From assembly GCA_021781285.1 (NCBI GenBank), contig JAJXXD010000132.1:1-14911 (forward strand): a DNA stretch of 14,911 bases. The letters are read 5' to 3'. Position 1 is the first letter of the stretch. The number at the start of each line of letters is the position of its first letter. Both the position numbers and the translations under genes were made by a program. This DNA comes from a bacterium (GTDB lineage: Bacteria; SZUA-79; Acidulodesulfobacterales; Acidulodesulfobacteraceae). The notes beneath the pieces were generated by a model that made no database searches, had not been told where the DNA came from, and saw nothing but the letters and a program-made list of their open reading frames with translations. Below are positions 7,953 through 14,269 of this stretch, in pieces.

Positions 7953-8525
7953 TCAGGGTTTTAAATAAGCATATCCTTCAGATTCCCTTAAAATAATCTC
8001 GCCCTGTGCGGACGGAACTATTTTTATAAACGGATACAGCTTGGAAACGGGAATATGCAGTTCATACAGACTGTTTGCGCACTGAACAAGCTCTACTCCC
8101 ATCTTTTTTAACCTTAGTAAAGCTTTTTCGCGTCCGTTTCCTTTAAAATAAAGATGCGTTCCCGCGCTGAATGCCTGAAGTTCTATTTTAATATGTCCTT
8201 TAAGACGAGGATCGTTTAACGCATTAGCAATATTATCGATAATCTTATTCATTTTAATTTTATCGTTTGCGCTTATTACATAAATTGCATGATAAACCTT
8301 TCCGGGAACATAAGGCGCTCCCATGGTATATTTAGGCGCAATAGATAAATTGGGATAATATTTTCTGACGCCTTTAACATTGTGCCAACCGTACCAACCT
8401 GCCGGATGAACTACAGGCGCAGTTCCTCTCCAACCTGCAAAAGCATTGGATGCTAACGAAAATACTATTGCCGAAAACACTAAAACAGAAATGCTTAAAA
8501 GCGATTTAATACTTTTGTTTTTCAT
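7953..8525 (-). CDS. Secreted DsrE/F-like sulfur-handling protein
   Basis: DsrE-fold proteins carry or transfer sulfane sulfur on a cysteine. This 190-residue member has a clear signal peptide (Lys-rich start, hydrophobic core, SNAFA cleavage site at about residue 30), so it would act in the periplasm rather than the cytosol. The DsrE core runs from about 78 to the end: KVYHAIYVISANDKIKM, then a helix, a strand with IELQAFSAG, and VELVQCANSL with the only cysteine in the protein, C149. The end, PSAQGEIILRESEGYAY, is typical of periplasmic DsrE-family proteins. Residues 31-75 are Trp/Tyr/Pro-rich and not recognised. A strong Shine-Dalgarno (AAAGGAG) precedes the ATG. It is the last gene of the operon, 60 bases after doxDA, suggesting it binds or passes on sulfur from thiosulfate or tetrathionate chemistry. 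Its exact reaction is unknown. Confidence 0.85.
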   Translation of the reverse strand: MKNKSIKSLLSISVLVFSAIVFSLASNAFAGWRGTAPVVHPAGWYGWHNVKGVRKYYPNLSIAPKYTMGAPYVPGKVYHAIYVISANDKIKMNKIIDNIANALNDPRLKGHIKIELQAFSAGTHLYFKGNGREKALLRLKKMGVELVQCANSLYELHIPVSKLYPFIKIVPSAQGEIILRESEGYAYLKP

Positions 8526-8585
8526 TTCTCTTTTCTCCTTTTTGAATTAAATTTTTACTATATAATATTGCCTTTATCTTAAAAT

Positions 8586-9638
8586 TTAACCTTTATAGCT
8601 AAAATTTTCGGAAAATTTCTGTCCGCTTACGTCGGTAAGTACGAGTTTATAATTTCCGGGTTTTAAAGTTTTTATAACTTTTTCAGCTATAGACAGGCTG
8701 ATATCGGCTTTGGCTCCAAGCTGCATTACCATGCTGTATTTATTTATGAAAGCCCTGTTGACATACCTGTTATGTATGGCCGTCTGCGGCAGTTTCTCGA
8801 TAGCTTTTTGGTTCCAGATATAAACAGGTTTTCCGGCAGAGTCGTTAATCTGAGCTTTAATAATATATGCGAATGCCGCTCCGCTGCCGCCTGTTCTATA
8901 AACCACAAAATTCAAATTGTTATTTGCAATTTTAGCTTCCGAAACCGACACTGCCAATTTTTTTCCAAAATTATGCAGTTTCCCCCAGACTCCGCCCTGG
9001 AACATCTGGTTGGTTCCCATAGTTACCAGAATAGCGAATACCGCAAAGACTGCATTCCATGCTTTAAATCCTTTTCCCCATAACGGACCGTTTCCTATCA
9101 GTCTATAAATAAATGAGTTTGCGGCTTTCGGCCACATATTTCTTACTATGTCGTCAAAAGACCATGCACTGCCGGCAAAAAGAATTAATAAACCGATAGT
9201 CATTTCGACGGAACCGACCTGCCACTCGTCAAGGCATGTAGCGCCGAGCCATCCGGAGCCGAACAATATTCCGAAAGCCAACGCAACCGACCCTAAACCG
9301 CCGAGCCTTGAGAACAAGCCGAATATTAAGGATAATCCGACAAGGAATTCTATTACGGTAAACACGTTAAGGAATACTGCCAATGCCTGCGGATGCAGGA
9401 TTAAAAGATGGATTAAGTTTCCTACTCCCATGAAATTGCTTGCATGGGGCAGAAAGGTATTAAACTTGTGGCCTACCCATAAAGGCGAATTCGGCTGAAG
9501 TTTTCCGCTTGCAAGAACGACCCTTCTCCAAGCCGCGGAAAAAAACATCCAACCCAAAACTAATCTTAACGGTATTGCGGCATAGCCGATATAGCGGTAT
9601 ATAACGCTATCTTCGATTTCATTTGGATTTTTAGACAT
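8586..9638 (-). CDS. doxDA: Thiosulfate:quinone oxidoreductase, DoxD-DoxA fusion
   Basis: Inner-membrane enzyme that, in characterised members, oxidises thiosulfate to tetrathionate and reduces quinone. The 350 residues are a fusion. An N-terminal DoxD part (about 1-180) has four to five membrane segments, with PLRLVLGWMFFSAAWRRV, FLVGLSLIFGLFSRLGGLG, and the signature GSGWLGATCLDEWQVGS. A linking membrane helix (about 195-215) is followed by a C-terminal DoxA-like periplasmic domain (about 216-350, with FVVYRTGGSGAAFAY and a GNYKLVLTDVSGQ tail). In archaea DoxD and DoxA are separate; fused forms are known in acidophilic sulfur oxidisers such as Acidithiobacillus. The start is fixed by GGGAGGGG about 9 bases upstream. 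The gene sits between a solute-binding protein and a secreted DsrE-like protein, which fits periplasmic thiosulfate use. Confidence 0.92.
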   Translation of the reverse strand: MSKNPNEIEDSVIYRYIGYAAIPLRLVLGWMFFSAAWRRVVLASGKLQPNSPLWVGHKFNTFLPHASNFMGVGNLIHLLILHPQALAVFLNVFTVIEFLVGLSLIFGLFSRLGGLGSVALAFGILFGSGWLGATCLDEWQVGSVEMTIGLLILFAGSAWSFDDIVRNMWPKAANSFIYRLIGNGPLWGKGFKAWNAVFAVFAILVTMGTNQMFQGGVWGKLHNFGKKLAVSVSEAKIANNNLNFVVYRTGGSGAAFAYIIKAQINDSAGKPVYIWNQKAIEKLPQTAIHNRYVNRAFINKYSMVMQLGAKADISLSIAEKVIKTLKPGNYKLVLTDVSGQKFSENFSYKG

Positions 9639-9683
9639 AATCTATTACCCCTCCCATTATAAATATAAATTATTATTAAATTA

Positions 9684-9722
9684 AGGTATTCGGCCATAAT
9701 TCATAATTACGGCCGAATACCT
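9684..9722 (-). promoter_or_regulatory. Intercistronic hairpin between the solute-binding gene and doxDA
   Basis: Two 18-base arms surround a 3-base loop (9702-9704). The one mismatch in DNA becomes a G-U pair only when the minus strand is transcribed, so the stem is fully paired in the operon mRNA. It is not followed by a proper U-run. It is therefore more likely a partial terminator or an RNA-stabilising or processing hairpin that lets the first gene be made in excess over doxDA. Confidence 0.75.
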
Positions 9723-9744
9723 GTTTATTATAAATTATTTATAA

Positions 9745-10731
9745 TTAAGGAGCTGTAAATCCGAAACGCTCGAATATTTTTAAACATTCTTTCGATTTCA
9801 AGAAATTCAGCCATTCCTGTGCAGCCTTAGTATTTGGAGCGCCTTTAACCATAGCGCCGCCGTATAAAGCGACAGTGTTTTCATTGGCAGGAATATTAAT
9901 TTCGGTAATAGGATTTCCTATCATTTCCTGAAATTTAGCCTCAGACTGCCATGTAACGCCGGCATCCGATTTTTTCTGCATAATCCTCATAGGGGTCTGA
10001 CGGTGATGTATATGCGTCAAATAAACTCTCCCCGATTTTACTCCATAGTTATAAACGGACTGTTCTAATTTCTTTCCGCCGGCTTTAACAAGCGAAGCCT
10101 TAATCTGGTGCGCTATACCTTCAAATGCGGGGTTAGGCATAGATAATTTTAATTTTGGATTGCCGAGGCTTTTCAATCCGGTAATATGATATGGATTCCC
10201 TTTATAAGTCATTATAGCAAGGTCGTTTTTTCCATAGGTAACTATCTTTCCGGTCGTCATTCCTATTTTATTGGTAAAACGAAGTTTTTTTGCGCCCGCC
10301 ATATAGACATCCGGCGAAAAATGCATCGTCAGATTTCCGAGGGTAACGGTGTTATTGTGTTTCCAGACCCTTACCAGCATGCCCGGAGGAATAGTTATAT
10401 AAAATACATGCTTAACGTTCGGATATTTTTTCATAAACGCTTTTACGACATGGGGCAGTACGAAAAATATATTGCCTCCGATAAATACTACTAAACTTGA
10501 CTTGGGATGCAGGGTAACGGCGGTAACGTTTCCGTGAAAATCAGGATTATTATCGACGGTCACCGGGCTGAAATGATACCCCTGATTTATAGACGGGTTT
10601 CCATTTTTGTTCCATGGCGGATATACGCTTTTAATACCAAGAGCAAAAGAAGATTGGGACATGGAAGCGGTTAAAACAAACACTAATGCCAGACCTAATG
10701 CCAGCATTCTAAACAAACGAAATGAACGCAT
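9745..10731 (-). CDS. Periplasmic solute-binding protein, ModA-like, orphan
   Basis: The 328-residue exported protein has a clear signal peptide (RSFRLFR, hydrophobic core, cleavage near SSFA at about residue 30). It shows the two-lobed type II solute-binding pattern: LVVFIGGNIFFVLPHVVKAFMKKYPNV near the N-terminus, a central DLAIMTYKGNP segment, DAGVTWQSEA, and the closing AQEWLNFLKSKECLKIFERFGF, typical of molybdate/sulfate-type binding proteins. No permease or ATPase gene is nearby, so transport is unlikely to be its local job. It is the first gene of the dox operon, with a strong GGAGGT site and a good promoter. A role in capturing an oxyanion such as thiosulfate or tetrathionate for DoxDA is inferred from context. 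Oddly, residues 31-75 (PPWNKNGNPSINQGYHFSP) precede the usual fold start and I do not recognise them. Confidence 0.8.
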   Translation of the reverse strand: MRSFRLFRMLALGLALVFVLTASMSQSSFALGIKSVYPPWNKNGNPSINQGYHFSPVTVDNNPDFHGNVTAVTLHPKSSLVVFIGGNIFFVLPHVVKAFMKKYPNVKHVFYITIPPGMLVRVWKHNNTVTLGNLTMHFSPDVYMAGAKKLRFTNKIGMTTGKIVTYGKNDLAIMTYKGNPYHITGLKSLGNPKLKLSMPNPAFEGIAHQIKASLVKAGGKKLEQSVYNYGVKSGRVYLTHIHHRQTPMRIMQKKSDAGVTWQSEAKFQEMIGNPITEINIPANENTVALYGGAMVKGAPNTKAAQEWLNFLKSKECLKIFERFGFTAP

Positions 10732-10815
10732 AATTCTTTAACCTCCAAAGTTAATTTTTTTTTTGATTAATTTTAATTTAGCAATAACTAGTAGAATGCC
10801 GAAGATTTACTTATA

Positions 10816-10841
10816 ACTTTTAAAATATACTACTTTTAAAA
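10816..10841. repeat. Direct repeat overlapping the dox promoter
   Basis: ACTTTTAAAA occurs at 10816-10825 and 10832-10841, a 16-base spacing. One copy overlaps the -10 region and start site and the other sits in the spacer. A repressor or activator pair could bind here, but the sequence is low in complexity and chance is possible. Confidence 0.4.
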
Positions 10842-10852
10842 AAATAAGTCAA
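10824..10852 (-). promoter_or_regulatory. Sigma70-type promoter of the dox operon
   Basis: On the minus strand TTGACT (10847-10852) is separated by exactly 17 bases from TATATT (10824-10829). Each hexamer matches the consensus at five of six positions. Start would be near 10817, leaving a leader of about 86 bases before the ATG at 10731 with its GGAGGT site at 10741-10746. It is positioned to drive the whole three-gene operon. Confidence 0.75.
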
Positions 10853-11081
10853 TAAAAAATGTAAATAATTTGATAGATAAGTACGAATAAAAGCACGCCG
10901 GTAATTTAGATTAAATCAGCGTTCGGTTAGGAACGGAATATACACTTTAGGTATAACATATTTTTTAATTACGGAATAAGAAATTTAAAAGTTTTGTTCA
11001 GATTTATGGGAATATTATAGAGTTGCATTTTTCAATTTCTATCGGCAAATTTTGGCGACAATAAATTCTATCCTAATAATT
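10853..11081. other. Intergenic stretch upstream of the dox promoter
   Basis: No gene seen on either strand between the dox promoter and the Abi-like gene stop. It holds a small 5-bp stem, CGTTC/GAACG, with a 6-base loop at 10920-10935. This is too weak to call a terminator for the Abi-like gene. The rest is AT-rich and featureless to the eye. Confidence 0.5.
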
Positions 11082-12134
11082 CTATTCTCCTTCAATCCTT
11101 CTTATTGAACTATTCTCGGCCTCAATGAAAAAAATAATATTAGAGGCGGTCATATGAATCATATAAGCCGCATAATAATCAGGAATAGGAGATAGCTTTT
11201 TTGACCCCTGCCCATGACCGCTTAATTTATTGCGAAGCGTGGGAACGCCGCTTTTTAGAAGATTTATTAAAGAATTATGTTCATCCTGTAAAAAATTAAG
11301 GATTAACTTATTTTTAAAGCATATTTCAATCAAATCCTTTGACGTCGATTTTTCATCATATTTCCATTTTCGGTTATCGCATATGGTTTTCAATGTGCTT
11401 TCAAACGCTTTCAAACATTCACTCAGAACGCCCGTGTTGTCACCTTTGCGGAAATATTCATGAGCCTTTAAAAATTCCTCTTCCGCTCCTTCGTATCCTT
11501 CTCGGCGCAGTAGTCCCAATGCCGGTCTAACCATTTCCTCATGAGTATATTTTGAATCTATTCTAATTATTTTGCCGCTTTCATATTGATAACCGATACC
11601 ATGCTCCAAAAATCTTTGGTTCAATTCTTCAATTGCTTCGTCTAATATTCTATTTAACTTGTTTATGAATTCAATTTTATTATCACTGTCAATATAAAAT
11701 GTACCGATAGAAAAACCGCTATGGTTATTAATAAATGGTATAACATCACTCGAAATATAATCCTGCAGCTCTCTAAAAAATAATTCAATTAAATCTAAAA
11801 TCCTTTCAATTCTGTCCTCTTTTATAATAAAAATATCGATTCTGTCTATATTCGTAAAATACTCATCGTTATAGTAAGAAGTTCCAAACACGCATTCATC
11901 TCCATATTCCCGGCAAAGGATAGATATAAGATCTCCGCAAAAAGAATCAGCGTTAATTTTATTACCATCATTAACAAAATTTATCGCATCAAATAGGGTT
12001 TTATTGTTCAATATATCATTTAATACATATTTTATCTGGGTCCTGAGTTCATCTGAGATAGAATCATATTCGTATAGTTTTTCATTGTCTATTTTTAAAC
12101 TTGCTTGCCTTTTAGAATAAATATCTTTAAGCAT
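11082..12134 (-). CDS. Abi_C-domain (abortive-infection-like) protein
   Basis: A cytoplasmic protein of 350 residues resembling the STM4504/CBY_0614-type proteins that end in the abortive infection Abi_C domain. The N-terminal 200 residues are a mixed helical region (SDELRTQIKYVLNDIL, later ELFFRELQDYI, LNRILDEAIEELNQRF) with no catalytic motif I recognise. The C-terminal part, from about VRPALGLLRREGYEGAEEEF, contains repeated helices and ends with TLRNKLSGHGQG. Here R301 and H307 form an Rx5H arrangement like the RNase motif of HEPN domains. Such proteins are candidates for phage defence through RNA cleavage and growth arrest. No Shine-Dalgarno precedes the ATG. Neighbours are a mobile-type palindrome and toxin-antitoxin debris, which fits an accessory region. 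Function here is inferred from domain resemblance only. Confidence 0.7.
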   Translation of the reverse strand: MLKDIYSKRQASLKIDNEKLYEYDSISDELRTQIKYVLNDILNNKTLFDAINFVNDGNKINADSFCGDLISILCREYGDECVFGTSYYNDEYFTNIDRIDIFIIKEDRIERILDLIELFFRELQDYISSDVIPFINNHSGFSIGTFYIDSDNKIEFINKLNRILDEAIEELNQRFLEHGIGYQYESGKIIRIDSKYTHEEMVRPALGLLRREGYEGAEEEFLKAHEYFRKGDNTGVLSECLKAFESTLKTICDNRKWKYDEKSTSKDLIEICFKNKLILNFLQDEHNSLINLLKSGVPTLRNKLSGHGQGSKKLSPIPDYYAAYMIHMTASNIIFFIEAENSSIRRIEGE

Positions 12135-12454
12135 AATAAAATCTATTTTTAATATTAATTTATTTATTTTATTTAATTAATTTATTATTTTCATATTAAT
12201 TTATCGATGTCAAGCTAACTGTAAATAACCACTATTAAGGTGAACAAAGTGCGGGGACAAAGGGGTTAGATTTATTTATTTCGGCGGACATAAAAGCCGA
12301 CGGCTTTTCAGACGGAAAATAAATAAATCTGACCCCTTTGTCGCACTTCTTTTTAAAATATAAAATGGATAGAAAACTATTGACAGGCGGCTAAAAAGAA
12401 AACAGAAGACAAAATTCAGGGATTATAAAATGAACAGTTCTATAATAAAATATC
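12135..12454. other. Intergenic stretch with AT-rich DNA, a palindromic element and a small hairpin
   Basis: Bases 12135-12200 are almost pure A/T upstream of the Abi-like gene and may hold its promoter, but no hexamer pair stands out. The palindromic element at 12246-12348 fills the middle. At 12422-12446 an imperfect hairpin (ATTATA, GAAC-A-GTTC, TATAAT) follows the stop of the secreted-protein gene. It lacks a U-run. No gene is seen. Confidence 0.5.
12246..12348. mobile_element. 103-bp palindromic repeat, REP/MITE-like
   Basis: The left end AAGTGCGGGGACAAAGGGG and onward (12247-12281) is matched in reverse complement by 12317-12348 for about 32 bases, with only a 3-base insertion and one substitution. 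Between them lies an imperfect stem and a nested perfect palindrome, AAAAGCCG-A-CGGCTTTT (12292-12308). The whole unit can fold as one long hairpin. Its GC-rich ends stand out from the local AT-rich DNA. Elements with this kind of end (GGGGACAAAGGGGTCAGATTTATTT) are, from memory, found beside IS200-like/RAYT Y1 transposases. No transposase is in the window, so this would be a non-autonomous copy. Confidence 0.7.
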
Positions 12455-12805
12455 TCAAGCCCCTGCATTGACATGGATATATAAATACTCCATATTTAAT
12501 CTTGTCTGCGCCCCCTTGATACACTCTTTAATCAACGCAGCCTTTGAAAACTCGGAAGAACACTTGGAGAGTATTTTAGCGGTTAAATTTTTAATAGGGT
12601 TTTTCATTCTATTGCCGTGAGCCGAATAAATCCATTCCGAACTATTAGCATTTTTATAGCCGTAAATAAAAGCTGTTCCTAAAGCACTATACGTTGAATT
12701 ACCGCCAGCATAAGAGATACAAGGAGAGACAAGCAGTAAACCCAAGACCGCAAAAGATAAGGTTATTTTTTTCATACAATTTGTCATTATGATTTTTAAC
12801 TTCAT
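12455..12805 (-). CDS. Small secreted protein of unknown function
   Basis: Not recognised. The 116 residues have an N-terminal signal peptide (MKKITLSFAVLGLLLVSP, cleavage likely after SYA near residue 33). The mature part is about 80 residues with two cysteines (in SKCSSE and IKECIKG, 14 residues apart) that could form a disulfide. The ATG at 12805 overlaps the stop of the upstream gene as ATGA, which implies translational coupling and supports this start. A shorter start at 12775 would give a cleaner signal peptide but has no ribosome site. VSPC resembles a lipobox but has proline at -1, so lipidation is unlikely. It forms a two-gene unit with a small membrane protein and would act in the periplasm. 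Confidence 0.7.
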   Translation of the reverse strand: MKLKIIMTNCMKKITLSFAVLGLLLVSPCISYAGGNSTYSALGTAFIYGYKNANSSEWIYSAHGNRMKNPIKNLTAKILSKCSSEFSKAALIKECIKGAQTRLNMEYLYIHVNAGA

Positions 12806-13041
12806 TCTTTATTTATATAATTTTTTACCGACTTTCTAACCGAAGGAAACAAAAGCCAAAACGGAGATTCAATAGACATCCATGCCCAAAAAAACGAACC
12901 TTTTTCCTCTTCCGGTTCTGTCGGCTTTAAAAGTTTATTGGCGGGGTCGTTATCTTTCGCGACTTTATTTATATACATAAATAATAAAACTATAATAATA
13001 AAAAGAGGAACTATTCCTACAAGCCAAACAATAGCAGGCAT
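12802..13041 (-). CDS. Small single-span membrane protein of unknown function
   Basis: Not recognised. It is a 79-residue protein with one N-terminal membrane helix (PAIVWLVGIVPLFIIIVLLFMYI), a charged loop (KDNDPANKLLKPTEPEEEKG), and an aromatic amphipathic stretch (FFWAWMSIESPFWLLFPSV) that may lie on the membrane. The frame also opens at GTG 13050, but the AAGGAT site is one base from that codon and about ten from the ATG at 13041, so the latter is preferred. The promoter at 13080-13107 lies just upstream. The ATGA overlap with the next gene makes it the first cistron of a coupled pair, perhaps a membrane anchor for the secreted partner. Confidence 0.7.
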   Translation of the reverse strand: MPAIVWLVGIVPLFIIIVLLFMYINKVAKDNDPANKLLKPTEPEEEKGSFFWAWMSIESPFWLLFPSVRKSVKNYINKE

Positions 13042-13079
13042 TAAAATCACATCCTTATTTAAAATCTTCTTCTAAATTA

Positions 13080-13107
13080 ATTATAATATAAATTTGTGAA
13101 TTATCAA
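13080..13107 (-). promoter_or_regulatory. Sigma70-type promoter of the small two-gene operon
   Basis: The minus strand reads TTGATA (13102-13107), a 16-base spacer, then perfect TATAAT (13080-13085). Start near 13073 gives a leader of about 32 bases that contains the AAGGAT ribosome site. This is the best consensus promoter in the 3' half of the window. Confidence 0.75.
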
Positions 13108-13153
13108 GTTAATTATTTTATATGTTGCAGCAATATAATGATAATGCCACTTA

Positions 13154-13177
13154 TTAGTAATTTAGCGTAACACTCAT
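13154..13177 (-). other. Seven-codon open frame with a strong Shine-Dalgarno
   Basis: AAAAGGAG (13184-13191) stands six bases before an ATG that encodes only MSVTLNY and then stops. It lies upstream of the next promoter, so it is not a leader of that mRNA, and downstream of the cytochrome gene. It may be the remnant start of a lost gene or chance. Confidence 0.3.
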
Positions 13178-13256
13178 TATTTTTCTCCTTTTAAGCTATT
13201 CAAATAATAAGCCGCGTATTTAACCTGTTTATTCGTTAGAATTTGCGAACATTATA

Positions 13257-13279
13257 TATCCGCTTTACAGGAGCGGATA
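13257..13279. repeat. Small perfect hairpin downstream of the cytochrome gene
   Basis: TATCCGCT and AGCGGATA pair perfectly around a 7-base loop. A second imperfect hairpin (TTTCCCT/AGGGAGAA) lies at about 13312-13336. In the direction of the cytochrome mRNA (minus) neither has a U-run. On the plus strand the first is followed by CTTTTT, but no plus-strand gene precedes it. Possible RNA 3'-end or processing structures. Apart from these, the promoter and the tiny frame, 13042-13360 holds no gene. Confidence 0.4.
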
Positions 13280-13360
13280 ACTTTTTCCGTTTGCTTAATG
13301 CTTAAATGCCTATTTCCCTAACCTGCAAGGGAGAATAAACTATATCCCTGCTTGTCTTAT

Positions 13361-14089
13361 TTATTGACGGCAAACATAGTTCCACCGATCCATTAGTTGA
13401 AGGGGCATATCCACGCCGGGATATTCTATCGCTGTTTGATTACACCAATTAGCAATTTCCCTTTGTTTATTAAATAATCTATTCTCATTGTTTTCGGCAA
13501 GACTTAAATCTCTTTTTGCGGCAGGTATCCATCTCGTATCGTGAATTTTTTTTATAAATCTCTGGAGAAAAGAAATATATCTTGAAGTTTCGTTTTCTAA
13601 AAGATACACATTTAACCACGTAGAAGTATTGGTACCGGCATAATAGCTTTTTATGTTTGCGGTCTCATTTTTAAATTCCATTACTAAATGTCTATCATAT
13701 TTAGCAAATTTATTAGTTTTTGTCGTATTGGAAACGATTATTTTTTTACCACCCAACGATTCCAAATAAGCGGCAAGGATATTAAGATTATATTGAGATA
13801 TATTTTTGTGGTTTGGCATAATAGCCATATAGGATTTGCCGTTAATCGTAACCATACCGCCGGATGCAAAATGGGCGCCGGGCGTAATTATCTGGGTCTT
13901 GATCCATGACAAACTTCTCTGTCTCCCGACATGCGATAGATTTGGACCGACCATCCCGCCTTCCCCGTTAATTGTGTGGCAGTCAATGCAACCTTCGGAA
14001 CTGAAAAGCGAATGACCGGAGGCCGCAAAAACAGTCGAATTAACGAAAAATACTGCAACTATTGTCATTATAATTGATAATGTTTTCAT
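13361..14089 (-). CDS. Periplasmic mono-haem cytochrome c with an unknown C-terminal domain
   Basis: An electron carrier exported to the periplasm. The 242 residues begin with a signal peptide (cleavage after VFA, residue 22). One haem site, CIDCH, follows at 34-38, with the class I pattern GEGGMVGPNLSHVG, and IMPNH at 90-94 giving M91 as the likely axial ligand. The cytochrome domain ends near LAAYLESLGGKK (about 118). The remaining 124 residues are not recognised: hydrophilic, aromatic, with two cysteines (NWCNQ and the penultimate YVCRQ) and no second haem motif. No Shine-Dalgarno is visible before the ATG. It could accept electrons from periplasmic oxidations and pass them to a terminal oxidase, but no oxidase genes are in view. 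It directly follows a toxin-antitoxin remnant with no clear promoter of its own. Confidence 0.88.
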   Translation of the reverse strand: MKTLSIIMTIVAVFFVNSTVFAASGHSLFSSEGCIDCHTINGEGGMVGPNLSHVGRQRSLSWIKTQIITPGAHFASGGMVTINGKSYMAIMPNHKNISQYNLNILAAYLESLGGKKIIVSNTTKTNKFAKYDRHLVMEFKNETANIKSYYAGTNTSTWLNVYLLENETSRYISFLQRFIKKIHDTRWIPAAKRDLSLAENNENRLFNKQREIANWCNQTAIEYPGVDMPLQLMDRWNYVCRQ

Positions 14090-14138
14090 TAAAATTTATA
14101 GTTACAAAACCCCATCGTCCGTTAGATGCAAAGATATA

Positions 14139-14222
14139 CTATTCCATATTTTTTTTCATATGCAAATATTCTTTTTCGTTTATCTCTCCGTTCGCATAGC
14201 GTCGTCTATTGTTTTCGTTAAT
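14139..14222 (-). pseudogene. SHOCT-domain C-terminal fragment
   Basis: An open stretch without a start codon reads RRRYANGEINEKEYLHMKKN and ends at TAG. The pattern R-Y-A-x-G-E-I-x-x-x-E-Y-x-x-x-K is the hallmark of the short C-terminal SHOCT domain found at the end of many membrane proteins. The rest of the parent gene is absent: a stop lies just upstream in frame. It overlaps the HEPN remnant in another frame, so the parent was probably cut by a deletion joining two genes. Confidence 0.6.
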
Positions 14223-14269
14223 TTATGAATTTGCTCTAATGTTTCGAGAAGCAATTCTTTATCATACAT
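14180..14269 (-). pseudogene. Truncated HEPN (DUF86/HepT-like) toxin start
   Basis: The ATG overlaps the stop of the MNT-type antitoxin gene by 8 bases, the usual coupling in HEPN/MNT modules. The first residues, MYDKELLLETLEQIHKLTKTI, match the opening helix typical of DUF86-type HEPN proteins. The frame then stops after 29 codons, so the catalytic Rx4-6H region is missing. A short frame change would run into the SHOCT tail. The toxin is therefore dead. The family match rests on about 20 residues and is not certain. Confidence 0.55.

Noticed and set aside
9745..10731. Molybdate-binding protein ModA
   Set aside because: The fold is similar, but no modB or modC lies nearby and the gene is the first of a thiosulfate operon, so a molybdate role is not supported.
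12246..12355. Plus-strand rho-independent terminator (hairpin followed by TTTTT)
   Set aside because: No plus-strand gene precedes it within kilobases, and its length and nested structure fit a mobile palindrome better.
12380..12385. Plus-strand TTGACA as a promoter -35
   Set aside because: No -10-like hexamer at 16-18 bases and no plus-strand gene downstream.
12700..12775. Lipoprotein signal (VSPC) in the small secreted protein
   Set aside because: Proline at -1 does not fit the lipobox; a signal peptidase I site after SYA is better.
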